Positions 41,934-50,245 of a DNA stretch of 64,000 nucleotides are shown one piece after another. Each line of letters begins with the position of its first letter. Positions within the stretch are counted from its first letter, which is position 1. The position numbers were made by a program, and so were the translations under genes. This DNA comes from Actinomadura fibrosa. GTDB taxonomy: Bacteria > Actinomycetota > Actinomycetes > Streptosporangiales > Streptosporangiaceae. The notes under the pieces were generated by a model. It did not search any database, was not told where the DNA came from, and saw nothing but the letters and a program-made list of their open reading frames with translations. The stretch covers positions 1 through 64,000 of the forward strand of contig NZ_CAACUY010000005.1 in assembly GCF_900659615.1 (NCBI RefSeq). The letters run 5' to 3'.

Positions 41934-42908
41934 ATGGGCTGGTGGCAGGTCAGTGCGGACACGCTCGCGGGGAGCCGGTTCGTCGTCTCGCCGCTGGCGG
42001 AGACGATCGCGGCGCTGAAGGCGCTGGAGCAGGGGACGGCCGCGTACCCGTCCGAGCGGGAGTGGCTCGACGCCCACCTGCCCGCCTACCGGGAGCGGCT
42101 GGCGGACGACCCGGTCACGGCCCTCACCATCCGCGCCGCCCTCGGCGCCAGGACCAGGTGGAACGCCGACTACCTCACGCCCACGCCGGACCACGGGGGC
42201 GACGCCACGTTCGAGGAGGAGCTCGCGGCCGTCCGGGAAACGCCGCCCGAGGCCGCCCGCGAGCATCTGACCGTGTCGCTCGGGGGCCCGCTCCCGCCCG
42301 AGCTGCACCGCTCCGACCTGCCCGAGCGCACCGCCGGGCTGCTGGAGTGGGTGTGGACGCGCGCGGTGCTCCCCTCCTGGCCGCGGCGCCGGCGGATCAT
42401 CGAGGCCGACGTCGTCGCGCGCACGGCGCAGCTCACCCGCGGCGGCTGGGCGCGTGCCCTGGACGACATGCGGCCCGGCATGCGGTGGCTCGGCGGCAGC
42501 CGCTTGCAGATCAACGCCCGCGACTATCCGCCGCGCGATCTCGGCACGGCCCGGTTGATGTTCGTCCCCGTCACGCCGCGCACCGGCTGGGTGTCCTGGG
42601 ACGACGCCGGACGCCGGTTCGCCGTGGTCTACCCGTGCTCGGGGGCCCTGGTCGAGGCGGGCGGCGCGGCGCCCGAGGCGCTGGCCAGGCTTCTCGGTCC
42701 CGGCCGCGCCAGTGTGCTCGTCCTGCTCGGCTCGCCGAAGAGCACGACGCAGCTGGTGGCGCTCACCGGGCAGGGGCTCGGGTCGGTGGGCCGCCATCTG
42801 AAGGTCCTGCTGGACGCGCGGCTGGTGGGGCGGCGGAGGGCGGGCCGGTCCGTCCTGTACTACCGGACGGCCGCGGGCGACGTCCTGGTGGCGGCCCAGC
42901 GGGACTGA
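41934..42908 (+). CDS. ArsR-like regulator with large N-terminal domain (DUF5937-type)
   Basis: 324 residues from ATG 41934. The C-terminal winged helix (ALARLLGPGRASVLVLLGSPKSTTQLVALTGQGLGSVGRHLKVLLDARLVGRRRAGRSVLYYRT, about 250-315) is ArsR-like. The N-terminal 240 residues match the DUF5937 type, with LAGSRFVVSPLAETIAALKAL and a WLDAHLPAYRERL block. No metal-binding cysteines are seen, so it is not a classic metal sensor. No ribosome site is possible because the predicted operator occupies that space, which implies a leaderless mRNA. Confidence 0.88.
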   Translation: MGWWQVSADTLAGSRFVVSPLAETIAALKALEQGTAAYPSEREWLDAHLPAYRERLADDPVTALTIRAALGARTRWNADYLTPTPDHGGDATFEEELAAVRETPPEAAREHLTVSLGGPLPPELHRSDLPERTAGLLEWVWTRAVLPSWPRRRRIIEADVVARTAQLTRGGWARALDDMRPGMRWLGGSRLQINARDYPPRDLGTARLMFVPVTPRTGWVSWDDAGRRFAVVYPCSGALVEAGGAAPEALARLLGPGRASVLVLLGSPKSTTQLVALTGQGLGSVGRHLKVLLDARLVGRRRAGRSVLYYRTAAGDVLVAAQRD

Positions 42909-43003
42909 CACGCCGTAGGTCATGACGCTGTGTTACGTGCCGATCACTTCAGGAAAGGAACTCCGAGGTAGGGGCTCGGCTGGGCACTATCGCTGGAGGT
43001 CGG

Positions 43004-43108
43004 ATGGCATCGCCGCTCGCGTCCGCGCATGCCGCCCGCGTCAGGGCGGGCCGTGGACGCCGCGACGCCGCGCGGGACCGGCGCGCGATCGGGTCCGGTG
43101 AGCGGTGA
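43004..43108 (+). CDS. 34-codon short ORF coupled to the squalene synthase-like gene
   Basis: ATG 43004 lies 5 nt after GGAGG, a better ribosome site than that of the following gene. The frame runs to TGA at 43106-43108, which overlaps the GTG start of the next gene (GTGA). The peptide is Ala/Arg-rich (MASPLASAHAARVRAGRGRR and onward) with no recognisable domain. It may be a coupling uORF rather than a functional protein. Confidence 0.45.
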   Translation: MASPLASAHAARVRAGRGRRDAARDRRAIGSGER

Positions 43109-44034
43109 GGACGTCCTGGCAGCGCGTCCTGGACGCCGCCGGCCTGGACGGCGGGCTGCGCGCCGACTACACCGCGGCGGGCCGGATGATGGCCCGCCGG
43201 TATCCCGACTTCTACTCGGCGATACGCCTGCTGCTGCCGGCCGCGCGGCAGCCGCCGCTCCTCGCCGTCTGCGCGCTCGGCATCCGCGGCGACGAGCTGG
43301 CGGACGAGCCCGCCCACCGGCGCGATCCCGTCCGGTTCCACTCCTGGGCCGACCAGGTCCGGGCCGGCCTCGTGACGGGCGGGTCCGACCAGCCGCACAT
43401 CCGGGCGTTCCTGCACGCCGCCGACCGGTGCGGCATCGCGCACGCCGACGTCCGCGCCCACCTCGCAGGGCAGGCGGAGCGGCTGCTGATCACCGAGTAC
43501 GCCACCGAGCAGGACCACGACGACCACATCGACCGCGTCGTCCTGCCGATGGGCCGGATGATGGTCCCGGTGTTCAGCGCGGACGCGGCCCGGCACCGCG
43601 CGGTGCTGCGGCCCGCCATGGACGCCGGCCAGCGCACCGACGACCTGGTCGACCTGCACGCCGACCTGCGCGGCGGGCTGCTGACCGTCCCGCGGACCGA
43701 GCTGCTGCGCTTCGGGGTCACGCGCGAGGACCTGCTGGCGGCGCGCGACACCCCGGCCGTGCGGGCGCTGGTCGCGCACCGGTGCGCCAGGGCCCGCGCC
43801 GTCCTACGGACGGCCACCGCGGCGGCCGGGCGCCTCGACGCGGGCGACCGGCGGCTCTGGGAGCTGACCCTGCTGTACTTCGGGCATCTGCTGGACGCCG
43901 TCGAGCGCCGCGGCGCCGCCCTCGACCGCCACCCGCTGCGCTACGTCCGCGCGTCGCCGGTGCCGCTGCTGCGGGCGGCCTGGCGCGTGATGCACGCGTC
44001 TCGGCAGGTTCCCCCAGCGGACACGGCCACGTAG
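43105..44034 (+). CDS. Squalene/phytoene synthase-like protein
   Basis: 309 residues from GTG 43105. The family's all-alpha pattern is visible: RRYPDFYSAIRLLLPAARQPPLLAVCALGIRGDELADE, where the first Asp-rich motif is reduced to GDELADE, and the second TDDLVDLHADLRGGLLTVPRTEL, which keeps an Asp-rich DDLVDLHAD. The family condenses two prenyl diphosphates. No other isoprenoid gene is nearby, so this is an orphan member, perhaps of altered function. Translation seems coupled to the short ORF at 43004. Confidence 0.75.
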   Translation: MRTSWQRVLDAAGLDGGLRADYTAAGRMMARRYPDFYSAIRLLLPAARQPPLLAVCALGIRGDELADEPAHRRDPVRFHSWADQVRAGLVTGGSDQPHIRAFLHAADRCGIAHADVRAHLAGQAERLLITEYATEQDHDDHIDRVVLPMGRMMVPVFSADAARHRAVLRPAMDAGQRTDDLVDLHADLRGGLLTVPRTELLRFGVTREDLLAARDTPAVRALVAHRCARARAVLRTATAAAGRLDAGDRRLWELTLLYFGHLLDAVERRGAALDRHPLRYVRASPVPLLRAAWRVMHASRQVPPADTAT

Positions 44035-44048
44035 GTCCCCTGGGGGCT

Positions 44049-44450
44049 TCAGTCACCGCCGCCCGGTGGTCCAGGCCGCTCCGGCTCCTGGACGGCGGCC
44101 AGGTAGGCGTAGATCGCGTCGCGGTTGCGGGCGAGGCACTCGATGCGCTGCTGGAGCCGCTCGGCCTCGCGGCGCAGCAGCGCGGCGGTGTCGGCGGTGA
44201 GGCAGTCCGGGTGCGGGTGGATCGCGTCGGGCCGGTCGAGGAACGGCAGGATCCTGCGGATGATCTCGGTGGTGAGGCCGGAGTCGAGCAGCCCGCGGAT
44301 CTGCTGGACGCGCCACACGGCCGGTTCGTCGTACTGCCGGTAGCCGTTGGCGGCGCGCCGCGGGTGCAGCAAATCCTGCTCCTCGTAGTAGCGCAGCATG
44401 CGCGCCGGGACGCCCGTCCGCCGCGCGAGCTCGCCGATGCGCACGGCCAC
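44049..44450 (-). CDS. MerR-family transcriptional regulator
   Basis: 133 residues from GTG 44450 with GGGAGG upstream. The MerR HTH and wing are clear: VRIGELARRTGVPARMLRYYEEQDLLHPRRAANGYRQYDEPAV (3-45). A coiled-coil dimer helix follows (ADTAALLRREAERLQQRIECLARNRDAIYAYL). Cys residues at about 83 and 105 are possible sensor residues. It is divergent from an MFS drug transporter, and the 62-bp region between them holds a perfect 14-bp palindrome. It probably activates or represses the exporter. Confidence 0.93.
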   Translation of the reverse strand: MAVRIGELARRTGVPARMLRYYEEQDLLHPRRAANGYRQYDEPAVWRVQQIRGLLDSGLTTEIIRRILPFLDRPDAIHPHPDCLTADTAALLRREAERLQQRIECLARNRDAIYAYLAAVQEPERPGPPGGGD

Positions 44451-44480
44451 CGCCTCCCGTGAGCCACATCACATTTGCGT

Positions 44481-44494
44481 TCACATTAATGTGA
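44481..44494. promoter_or_regulatory. MerR operator palindrome TCACATTAATGTGA
   Basis: A perfect 14-bp palindrome sits between the MerR and MFS starts; a further TCACATT half-site lies 12 bp upstream at 44469-44475. A TAATGT -10-like box overlaps the palindrome, which fits MerR action at the promoter spacer. Confidence 0.65.
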
Positions 44495-44512
44495 GAGTTC
44501 GACCATGGTCGC

Positions 44513-45709
44513 ATGTCGACAGCCCCGGCGACGAGCCCGGCGACCGCCTCCGCGCCGGACCGGCTCCCCTGGCCCGGCCTGCTCGCACTGTTCGCCGCGG
44601 CCTTCACCGCGGTGATGACCGAGCTGCTCCCGGCGGGGCTGCTGCCGCGGATGAGCGGCGCGCTGGACGTGCCCGAGGCGCGGATCGGGTTCCTCGTCAC
44701 CGGCTACGCGGCCGCGTCCTGCGTCGCGGCGATCCCCGTCACCGCCCTCCTCCGCGGGCTGCCGCGCCGGCCGGTGCTGCTCGGCGTGCTCGCCGGGTTC
44801 GCGCTCTGCAACGCCGTCACCGCGCTCTCCTCGTCCTACGCCGTGACGTTCGCGGCGCGGCTCCTCGCGGGCGTCATGGGCGGGACGATGTGGGCGATGC
44901 TCGCCGGGTACGCCGCCCGGATGGTGCCGCCGGAGCGGCGCGGGCGGGCGATCGCGATCGTGCTGGCGGGCATCACCGTGGCGCTCTCCTTCGGCATCCC
45001 CGCCGGGACGGCCGCCGCGTCCCTCGCGGGCTGGCGGGCGGCCTTCGGCGCCCTCGCCGCCGGCGGAGCGGTCCTGGCGGCATGGGTGCGGTGGAAGGTC
45101 CCGGACTTCCCGGGCGAGGACGCCGCCGAGCGCGTGCCGCTGCGCCGGATCGCCGTGCTGCCGGGCATCCTCGCCGTCCTGTCGGTGACGCTGCTGCTGG
45201 TGCTGGGCCACCAGGCGATGTACACCTACATGGCGCCGTTCACCGAGGACTCCGGCTTCGGGCGCACCGGGCTCGTCCTGTTCGTGTTCGGGCTCTCCAC
45301 GGTCGCGGGGATCTGGCTGACCGGCGTCCTGATCGACCGTTTCCTGCGGGCGACGCTCGCCGCCTCGCTGGCCCTGCTCGCCGCGTCCATGGTCGCCTTG
45401 GGGTGTGCAGGGGACGTCCCCGGCGTGCTGCTGGCTGCGGTCGCGGTGTGGGGGGCGGCCTTCGGCGGCGCGCCGACCCTGATACAGACCGCGCTGGTGG
45501 ACGCGTCGGGCCCGGTCCACGCGGACGTCGCGACGTCCATGCAGACCACCGTCTACAACATGGCGATCGCGGCCGGGTCGCTGATCGGCGGGGTGCTGCT
45601 GGAGGGCTCAGGGTCCGGCGTCCTGCCCTGGACGACGCTCCCCCTGGTCACCGCGGCGCTCGCCGTCGTGGTGCTCGCGCGCCGCCACGCCTTCCCCGCC
45701 GACCGCTGA
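44513..45709 (+). CDS. MFS drug exporter, DHA1 (12-TM) family
   Basis: 398 residues from ATG 44513. Twelve hydrophobic segments are seen, with MTELLPAGLLPRM in helix 1 (the acidic residue of DHA1 sugar/drug exporters of the AraJ/YdhP type), a LLRGLPRRPVLLGVL loop after helix 2 and MVPPERRGRAIAIVLAG before helix 5. Likely a proton-driven efflux pump for a cationic or neutral drug. Divergent from MerR. The RNA start must be very near the ATG because no ribosome site is visible. Confidence 0.92.
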   Translation: MSTAPATSPATASAPDRLPWPGLLALFAAAFTAVMTELLPAGLLPRMSGALDVPEARIGFLVTGYAAASCVAAIPVTALLRGLPRRPVLLGVLAGFALCNAVTALSSSYAVTFAARLLAGVMGGTMWAMLAGYAARMVPPERRGRAIAIVLAGITVALSFGIPAGTAAASLAGWRAAFGALAAGGAVLAAWVRWKVPDFPGEDAAERVPLRRIAVLPGILAVLSVTLLLVLGHQAMYTYMAPFTEDSGFGRTGLVLFVFGLSTVAGIWLTGVLIDRFLRATLAASLALLAASMVALGCAGDVPGVLLAAVAVWGAAFGGAPTLIQTALVDASGPVHADVATSMQTTVYNMAIAAGSLIGGVLLEGSGSGVLPWTTLPLVTAALAVVVLARRHAFPADR

Positions 45710-45718
45710 GCGGGCTCG

Positions 45719-46156
45719 TCACGCCTGCGCCCGGCCCAGTTCCGCGAGACGGGTCAGGGCGGGCAGGGCCTGGGCGATCGCCTGCCGCTGCGCGCCGGTC
45801 AGCTGGGCGAACAGCGGGGCGAGGTGCCGCGTCCGGTCCTCGTGGCGCGCCCGCCCGATCCGCCGTCCCGCCTCGGTGATGTGGACGAGGACGGCGCGCC
45901 CGTCGCGCGGGTCGGGCCGCCGCTCCACCAGCCCGTCCCGCTCCAGCCGGGTGACGAGCTGGGTGATGGCGGGCTGGCTGACCTGCTCGGTCCGGGTGAG
46001 ATCGGACAGCCGCATCGGCCCGTCCGCGGACGCGAGCGTGTCCAGGACCGACAGGGTCGTGAACGACAGCTTCTCCAGCACCGGCAGCCGGATGTAGAAC
46101 CGGTTGAAGTCCTCGATCGCCCTGGTGAAGGCGTCCACGTCCAGGTCATCGCGCAC
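45719..46156 (-). CDS. MarR-family transcriptional regulator
   Basis: 145 residues from GTG 46156. The winged helix (LSFTTLSVLDTLASADGPMRLSDLTRTEQVSQPAITQLVTRLERDGLVERRPDPRDGRAVLVHIT) is canonical, with the DPRDGR wing. It converges with the MFS gene (9-bp gap). A TATATT box lies 7 nt before the GTG, so the message may be leaderless. The target is not evident; the upstream AT-rich stretch near 46160-46185 could carry its own operator. Confidence 0.92.
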   Translation of the reverse strand: MRDDLDVDAFTRAIEDFNRFYIRLPVLEKLSFTTLSVLDTLASADGPMRLSDLTRTEQVSQPAITQLVTRLERDGLVERRPDPRDGRAVLVHITEAGRRIGRARHEDRTRHLAPLFAQLTGAQRQAIAQALPALTRLAELGRAQA

Positions 46157-46229
46157 GGCGGAGAATATATCGCGAACTTATGTAATTCCCGGACGACCCG
46201 CGGCACCGGGACGCCCCTCGGATTCACGC

Positions 46230-46442
46230 CTACTTGCCGCTGTCCTCGGCAAGCGTGTGCGCGACGAGGGCGTTGGCGTGCCCGTGCCCCATGCCGTGCT
46301 CGGTCTTGAGCCAGGAGACGAGCTCCATGTGGCGCGTCAGCGGAGAGGAGCGGATGAGCTCCTTCCACTCCGCGATCGGGCGGCCGTACTTCTTCTCGAT
46401 CGACGGGAAGTAGCTGGCGGGGCCTTTCACCTGGTCGGTCAT
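46230..46442 (-). CDS. DUF4287-family small protein
   Basis: 70 residues from ATG 46442. It matches the DUF4287 pattern: PASYFPSIEKKYGRPIAEWKELI, then RHMELVSWLKTEHGMGHGHANALVAHTLAED. The GHGHANALV segment is highly conserved in this family. Function is unknown; members often accompany DUF5655 proteins, which are not found here. It lies upstream of and on the same strand as the MarR gene. Confidence 0.88.
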   Translation of the reverse strand: MTDQVKGPASYFPSIEKKYGRPIAEWKELIRSSPLTRHMELVSWLKTEHGMGHGHANALVAHTLAEDSGK

Positions 46443-46551
46443 GTCCGGCCTGCTCCGTTCTGTTCGCGGGGCTCGCATTCTCGTCCCCGGCCCGGCGTCC
46501 AGGCAAAACGGCGCCACCCTCCCGGACCTGCCACACCGCTCCATCCCCGCA

Positions 46552-46591
46552 TCAACATCTTGTTGACAACAGGTTGTTGATATTGCAGGGT
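46552..46591 (+). promoter_or_regulatory. Leaderless promoter with TGTTGA repeats
   Basis: TTGACA (46563-46568) and CAGGGT (46586-46591) are spaced by 17 nt, and the -10 ends 7 nt before the ATG at 46599. TCAACA-TCT-TGTTGA (46552-46566) is an inverted repeat over the -35, and a further TTGTTGA lies at 46574-46580. This looks like an autoregulated promoter. Confidence 0.6.
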
Positions 46592-46598
46592 TGCCGCC

Positions 46599-46979
46599 AT
46601 GGACGCCGATCATGGTCATGCCGCCGCCGAGGCGGACGCGCGCAGGACGTTGCTGGACGCCGGGGCCGCGTCGCTCCCCCGGCCGCCCTGGTTGCACGGG
46701 AGCCAGCCGCCTTCGGCGACCGACCTGGTCCGGTTCGCGGCGTGGCGCGCCGGGCGCGATGACGACGAGGCCGCCGTGCTGGCGGGGCTGGCCCTCCTGG
46801 CCGCCGCCCGGGCGGAGGTGGACCAGACGGAGGCCGCGCTGATGTTCCTCGCGCGCTCGCAGGGCCTGTCGTGGCCGCGGATCGCCCGCGCGTTGGGCCT
46901 GGCGTCCGCTCAGGCCGCGCAGCAGCGGTTCGGCCGGGTGACCGACCGCGTCGAGCACCGCCGAGGAGACGCGACGTGA
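46599..46979 (+). CDS. Small HTH protein, first gene of a two-gene regulatory operon
   Basis: 126 residues from ATG 46599. A helical N-terminus (ARRTLLDAGAASLPRPPWLHG) precedes an HTH-like region at about 75-115: EVDQTEAALMFLARSQGLSWPRIARALGLASAQAAQQRF, typical of a class of actinomycete DNA-binding proteins. Its stop overlaps the GTG of the next gene. Predicted operators over its promoter suggest that it or its partner represses the pair. Confidence 0.7.
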   Translation: MDADHGHAAAEADARRTLLDAGAASLPRPPWLHGSQPPSATDLVRFAAWRAGRDDDEAAVLAGLALLAAARAEVDQTEAALMFLARSQGLSWPRIARALGLASAQAAQQRFGRVTDRVEHRRGDAT

Positions 46980-47611
46980 CCCGCCCCTCCGACCCCGAGG
47001 ACCTGGCGCTGCACGGCGTCCGGGTGCTGGGCTTCCCGACGCCGTCCCGCATCGCGGTCCGGTACGGCCTTCCCGCCGGCGCGGTCGAGGAAGCGCTGCT
47101 GGATTTCGAGGCCAGGGGCTGGACCCGCAGGTCGAGCTTCGCCGGCAGCTCGGGATGGTCGCTGACCGACGCGGGCCGCGCGGAGAACGAGAGGCGGCTG
47201 TCGGACGAGCTTGACCGGGCGGGCGCGCGGGCCGAGGTCACCGCCGTCCACGCCGCCTTCCTGCCCCTGAACCGGCGCCTCGGCGCGGCCTGCACCGACT
47301 GGCAGATCCGGCCGACGCGGCTCGACCCCATGGCCTTCAACGACCACACCGACTGGCGCTGGGACGAGCGGGTGCTGCGGACGCTGGCGAGCGTCGGGAC
47401 GTCCTTCGCCGACCTGTGCGGCCGGCTCACCGCGTGCCTGGCGCGTTTCGACGGCTACGCCGAGCGCTACGCGGAGGCGCTGCGCAAGGCGGAGGCGGGG
47501 CAGCGCTCCTGGGTGGACGGCCACGACCGGGACTCCTGCCACCTGCTGTGGATCCAGTTCCACGAGGACCTCCTCGCCACCCTGGGGATACCGCGAGGCT
47601 CCGACACCTAG
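46976..47611 (+). CDS. Winged-helix DNA-binding protein
   Basis: 211 residues from GTG 46976 (GTGA overlap with the upstream gene). The N-terminus reads ALHGVRVLGFPTPSRIAVRYGLPAGAVEEALLDFEARGWTRRSSFAGSSGWSLTDAGRAENERRL, a winged helix followed by a linker helix. The C-terminal 120 residues are an effector or oligomerisation domain (WQIRPTRLDPMAFNDHTDWRWDERVLRTL). The family occurs in actinomycetes as a transcriptional regulator of unknown ligand. Confidence 0.75.
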   Translation: MTRPSDPEDLALHGVRVLGFPTPSRIAVRYGLPAGAVEEALLDFEARGWTRRSSFAGSSGWSLTDAGRAENERRLSDELDRAGARAEVTAVHAAFLPLNRRLGAACTDWQIRPTRLDPMAFNDHTDWRWDERVLRTLASVGTSFADLCGRLTACLARFDGYAERYAEALRKAEAGQRSWVDGHDRDSCHLLWIQFHEDLLATLGIPRGSDT

Positions 47612-47637
47612 CCGGCCGCGTTGGGGCGGGCGTCGCT

Positions 47638-48153
47638 TCAGGCGCCGTCGGCCGCGGCGGCGAGCGCGGCTTCGTAGGCGGCCTGCATGCGCGCGGTGAC
47701 GGTGGGACCGTCCGGTGCAGGGCGGTGGCGGGCCTGCGGGCCGAGGTGGGTCTCGCGGAGCTCGTCCATGAACGCCTCCAGGGCCGGTTGGCCGCCCGCG
47801 GCGAGCACCTCCCCGCGCGCGGCGAACTCGTCGGCGACCGGGAGGTGGCGGGTCCCCCACGCGCCGAGCTGGACGAGCACGGGCACGAGCTCGATCGCCT
47901 GCTCGGTCAGGCTGTAGACGACCTTCTGCTTGTGCGAGGGGTCAGCGGCCTTGGTGAGCAGGCCGCGTTCCACGAGCACGGCGAGGCGGTCGGCGAGGAT
48001 GTTGGAGGAGATCCGCTCCGGTCCGGCGAGCAGCTCGCGGAAGTGCCGGGCGCCGGTGAAGACGACGTCGCGCAGGACGAGCAGCGTCCAGCGGTCACCG
48101 AAGATCTCCAGCGACAGGTTGATCGGGCAGCCCGACCGCATCCCCTTCCGCAC
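47638..48153 (-). CDS. HxlR-family transcriptional regulator
   Basis: 171 residues from GTG 48153, chosen because GGGAGGGAG lies 5 nt upstream. Signature: SGCPINLSLEIFGDRWTLLVLRDVVFTGARHFRELLAGPERISSNILADRLAVLVERGLLTK, then VVYSLTEQAIELVPVL. The Cys of SGCPI is the usual candidate redox sensor. It is divergent from the DUF899 gene. Two related ACCxGTTGC elements (48169-48177 and 48209-48217) lie in the 90-bp gap and may be operator half-sites. Confidence 0.92.
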   Translation of the reverse strand: MRKGMRSGCPINLSLEIFGDRWTLLVLRDVVFTGARHFRELLAGPERISSNILADRLAVLVERGLLTKAADPSHKQKVVYSLTEQAIELVPVLVQLGAWGTRHLPVADEFAARGEVLAAGGQPALEAFMDELRETHLGPQARHRPAPDGPTVTARMQAAYEAALAAAADGA

Positions 48154-48243
48154 CGCACTCCCTCCCGAACCGGTTGCGTTTCCGAACCAGTGTCTCCTAG
48201 GCTGCGACCAGTTGCAAAACGAGAGCGGTTTGAGGAGGAGCGG

Positions 48244-49038
48244 ATGCCGATCGGGGAACCGCCCGAGGTCGTCTCGCGCGAGGAGTGGCTCGCCGCCCGC
48301 ACCAGGCTGCTGGCCGAGGAGAAGGAACTCCTCCGGGCACGCGACCGGGTCAACGCCGCCCGCCGCAGGCTGCCGATGGTCCGGGTGGACAAGCCGTACA
48401 CGTTCGAGGGGCCGGACGGGACCGTCGGCCTGCCCGACCTGTTCGAGGGCCGCTCCCAGCTCGTGATGCACCACTTCATGTGGGCCTACGACATCGACGC
48501 GGACGGCAACGAGCACCCGCGCGACACCGGCTGCACCAGTTGCTCCACCCAGGCCGACGTGATCCCGCGGCTGCGCCAGCTCCACGTCCGCGACACCACG
48601 CTCGTCGCGGTGTCTCGCGCCCCGTACGGCAAGCTCGCCGCGTTCCGCGAGCGGATGGGCTGGACGTTCCCCTGGTACTCCTCGGCGGGCAGTGACTTCA
48701 ACTACGACTTCCACGCCACCGTGGACGACCGGGTCGCGCCGGTGCTGCTCAACTACCGCACCGAGGAGGACCTCGCGGCGGCGGGAAAGCCCTGGACGGA
48801 GGCCATGCGCGGCGACTGGCCGGGCATCAGCGCCTTCCTGCGCGACGGCGACGCCGTCTACCACACCTACTCCACCTTCGGGCGCGGCATCGAGTTCACC
48901 TGGGCGGGCAGCCCGTATCTCGACCTGACCGCGCTCGGCCGCCAGGAGGAGTGGGAGCGGCCCCGGGGACGCGCCGTCCCCCTCGGCCTGCACGCGGGCG
49001 GCCCCGCGCTCCGCTTCCCCGACGAGTACGGCGTCTGA
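48244..49038 (+). CDS. DUF899-family thioredoxin-like protein
   Basis: 264 residues from ATG 48244 behind a GAGGAGG site. It contains the DUF899 blocks: VVSREEWLAARTRLLAEEKELLRARDRVNAARRRLPMVRVDKPYTFEG, LVMHHFMWAYDIDADG, CTSCSTQADVIPRL and the C-terminal VYHTYSTFGRGIEF. The fold is thioredoxin-like with a CTSC motif near residue 99. Such proteins are often next to HxlR regulators and are suspected redox enzymes; the reaction is unknown. Presumed target of the divergent HxlR. Confidence 0.9.
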   Translation: MPIGEPPEVVSREEWLAARTRLLAEEKELLRARDRVNAARRRLPMVRVDKPYTFEGPDGTVGLPDLFEGRSQLVMHHFMWAYDIDADGNEHPRDTGCTSCSTQADVIPRLRQLHVRDTTLVAVSRAPYGKLAAFRERMGWTFPWYSSAGSDFNYDFHATVDDRVAPVLLNYRTEEDLAAAGKPWTEAMRGDWPGISAFLRDGDAVYHTYSTFGRGIEFTWAGSPYLDLTALGRQEEWERPRGRAVPLGLHAGGPALRFPDEYGV

Positions 49039-49126
49039 CCGGCGCGGCCGACCGGCTCTCGATGTTGCGCGCCGGGTAATCGCGGGACGACCATTGGCGC
49101 AGGCATCGGGTGAAGGCGAGGCGGCC

Positions 49127-49564
49127 ATGGCACGGATCTACCGATCGACGGCGCTCGGGCGTCTCCGCGACCGCATCATCACGTCCCTGCTCCGCAAGGG
49201 CGTCGGACCGCCCGGGCTCTACTTACTGACCGTCCCGGGACGCAAGACCGGGATCCCGCGGACGACCCCGGTCGCCCCGCACGAGGACGGCGGGACCCGC
49301 TGGCTCGTCGCCCCGTACGGCCCGGACGGCTGGGCGAGGAACGCGCGGGCGGCGGGACGGGTCACGCTGACCCGCGGCCGCACCGTGGAGTCGTTCACGG
49401 TGGTCGAGTTGGGACCGGAGGAGGCCGCGCCCGTCCTCAAGCGCTACCTGGCCGAGCACCCGCGCACCGTGGGCCCCTACTTCGACGTGAGCGCGGACGC
49501 CGACCTGAAGGACTTCGCGGCCGAGGCCGCCCGGCACCCGGTGTTCCTGCTCCGGACCGTCTGA
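49127..49564 (+). CDS. Deazaflavin (F420)-dependent nitroreductase-like protein
   Basis: 145 residues from ATG 49127. It matches the Ddn/AclJ split-barrel family: LYLLTVPGRKTGIPRTTPVAPHEDGGTRWLVAPYGPDGWARNARAAGRVTLTRG, with the GRKTG loop and WARNxRAA block that hold F420. Homologues reduce quinones or activate nitroimidazoles. Spacing to DUF899 is 88 bp. Confidence 0.92.
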   Translation: MARIYRSTALGRLRDRIITSLLRKGVGPPGLYLLTVPGRKTGIPRTTPVAPHEDGGTRWLVAPYGPDGWARNARAAGRVTLTRGRTVESFTVVELGPEEAAPVLKRYLAEHPRTVGPYFDVSADADLKDFAAEAARHPVFLLRTV

Positions 49565-49590
49565 AGCAGGCGACCCCTCGGGCTGGTGAT

Positions 49591-49617
49591 TGTCACGCCT
49601 GGGAATCCGGCGGTGTC
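49591..49617 (+). promoter_or_regulatory. ECF41-type promoter TGTCACG-N16-TGTC
   Basis: The ECF41 consensus is TGTCACA-N16-CGTC. Here TGTCACG (49591-49597) and TGTC (49614-49617) have the exact spacing with one mismatch in each box, 35 bp before the CMD gene. It is followed by TGGAAC-N6-GTTCCA (49624-49641), an inverted repeat. Confidence 0.6.
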
Positions 49618-49651
49618 TTCACGTGGAACAGCAACGTTCCAGGAGGACACC

Positions 49652-50245
49652 ATGGCGCTACGCGTCCCGAAGGCCGAGCTCCCAGCGGAGCTCAAGGAGA
49701 AGATGATCGAGCAGCTCGGCGCCGTGCCGGAGAACGTCGAGGTGCTCTGGCACAGCCCCCCGGTCGCCCAGGACAACCTGGAGTTCGGCGCCAGGATCGG
49801 CGCGTGGGACGCGGTCGACGCGGCCCTCAAGTCGTTCGCTCACATGGTCGTCGCGGCGCGGGTCGGCTGCGGCTGGTGCTTGGACGTCGGCTACTTCCAG
49901 GCGCACAACCAGGGCTTGGACGTGTCGAAGGCGAGCCAGGTGCCGCGCTGGCGGGAGTCGGAGGCGTTCACGCCGCTGGAGCGGGATGTGATGGAGTATG
50001 CCGAGGCGATGACGGACACGCCGCCGACCGTCACCGACGCGATGTACGCGGGCCTGCTCGACCGGCTCGGCCCGGCGGCGATGGTCGAGCTCACCGCGTT
50101 CGTCGCCTACGTCAACCTCGCGACCAGGGCCAACGTCGCGAACGGGGTCGAGTCGCAGGGCTTCTCCGCCGTGTGCGAGGTCCCGCTGGCGGCGCGTCCG
50201 GCCGCGGCGCGCTCCGGGCCGTCCGGCGCGGTGTCGCCGGCATGA
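49652..50245 (+). CDS. Carboxymuconolactone decarboxylase (CMD)-family protein
   Basis: 197 residues from ATG 49652 with AGGAGG. The AhpD/CMD fold shows FAHMVVAARVGCGWCLDVGYFQAHN with the redox Cys73-x-x-Cys76, then WRESEAFTPLERDVMEYAEAMTDTPPTVTDAMYAGL and MVELTAFVAYVNLATRANVANG. CMD proteins are the typical partners (COE: carboxymuconolactone decarboxylase, oxidoreductase or epimerase) of ECF41 sigma factors. The next gene is one, with an ATGA overlap. Probable peroxidase-like stress protein. Confidence 0.92.
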   Translation: MALRVPKAELPAELKEKMIEQLGAVPENVEVLWHSPPVAQDNLEFGARIGAWDAVDAALKSFAHMVVAARVGCGWCLDVGYFQAHNQGLDVSKASQVPRWRESEAFTPLERDVMEYAEAMTDTPPTVTDAMYAGLLDRLGPAAMVELTAFVAYVNLATRANVANGVESQGFSAVCEVPLAARPAAARSGPSGAVSPA

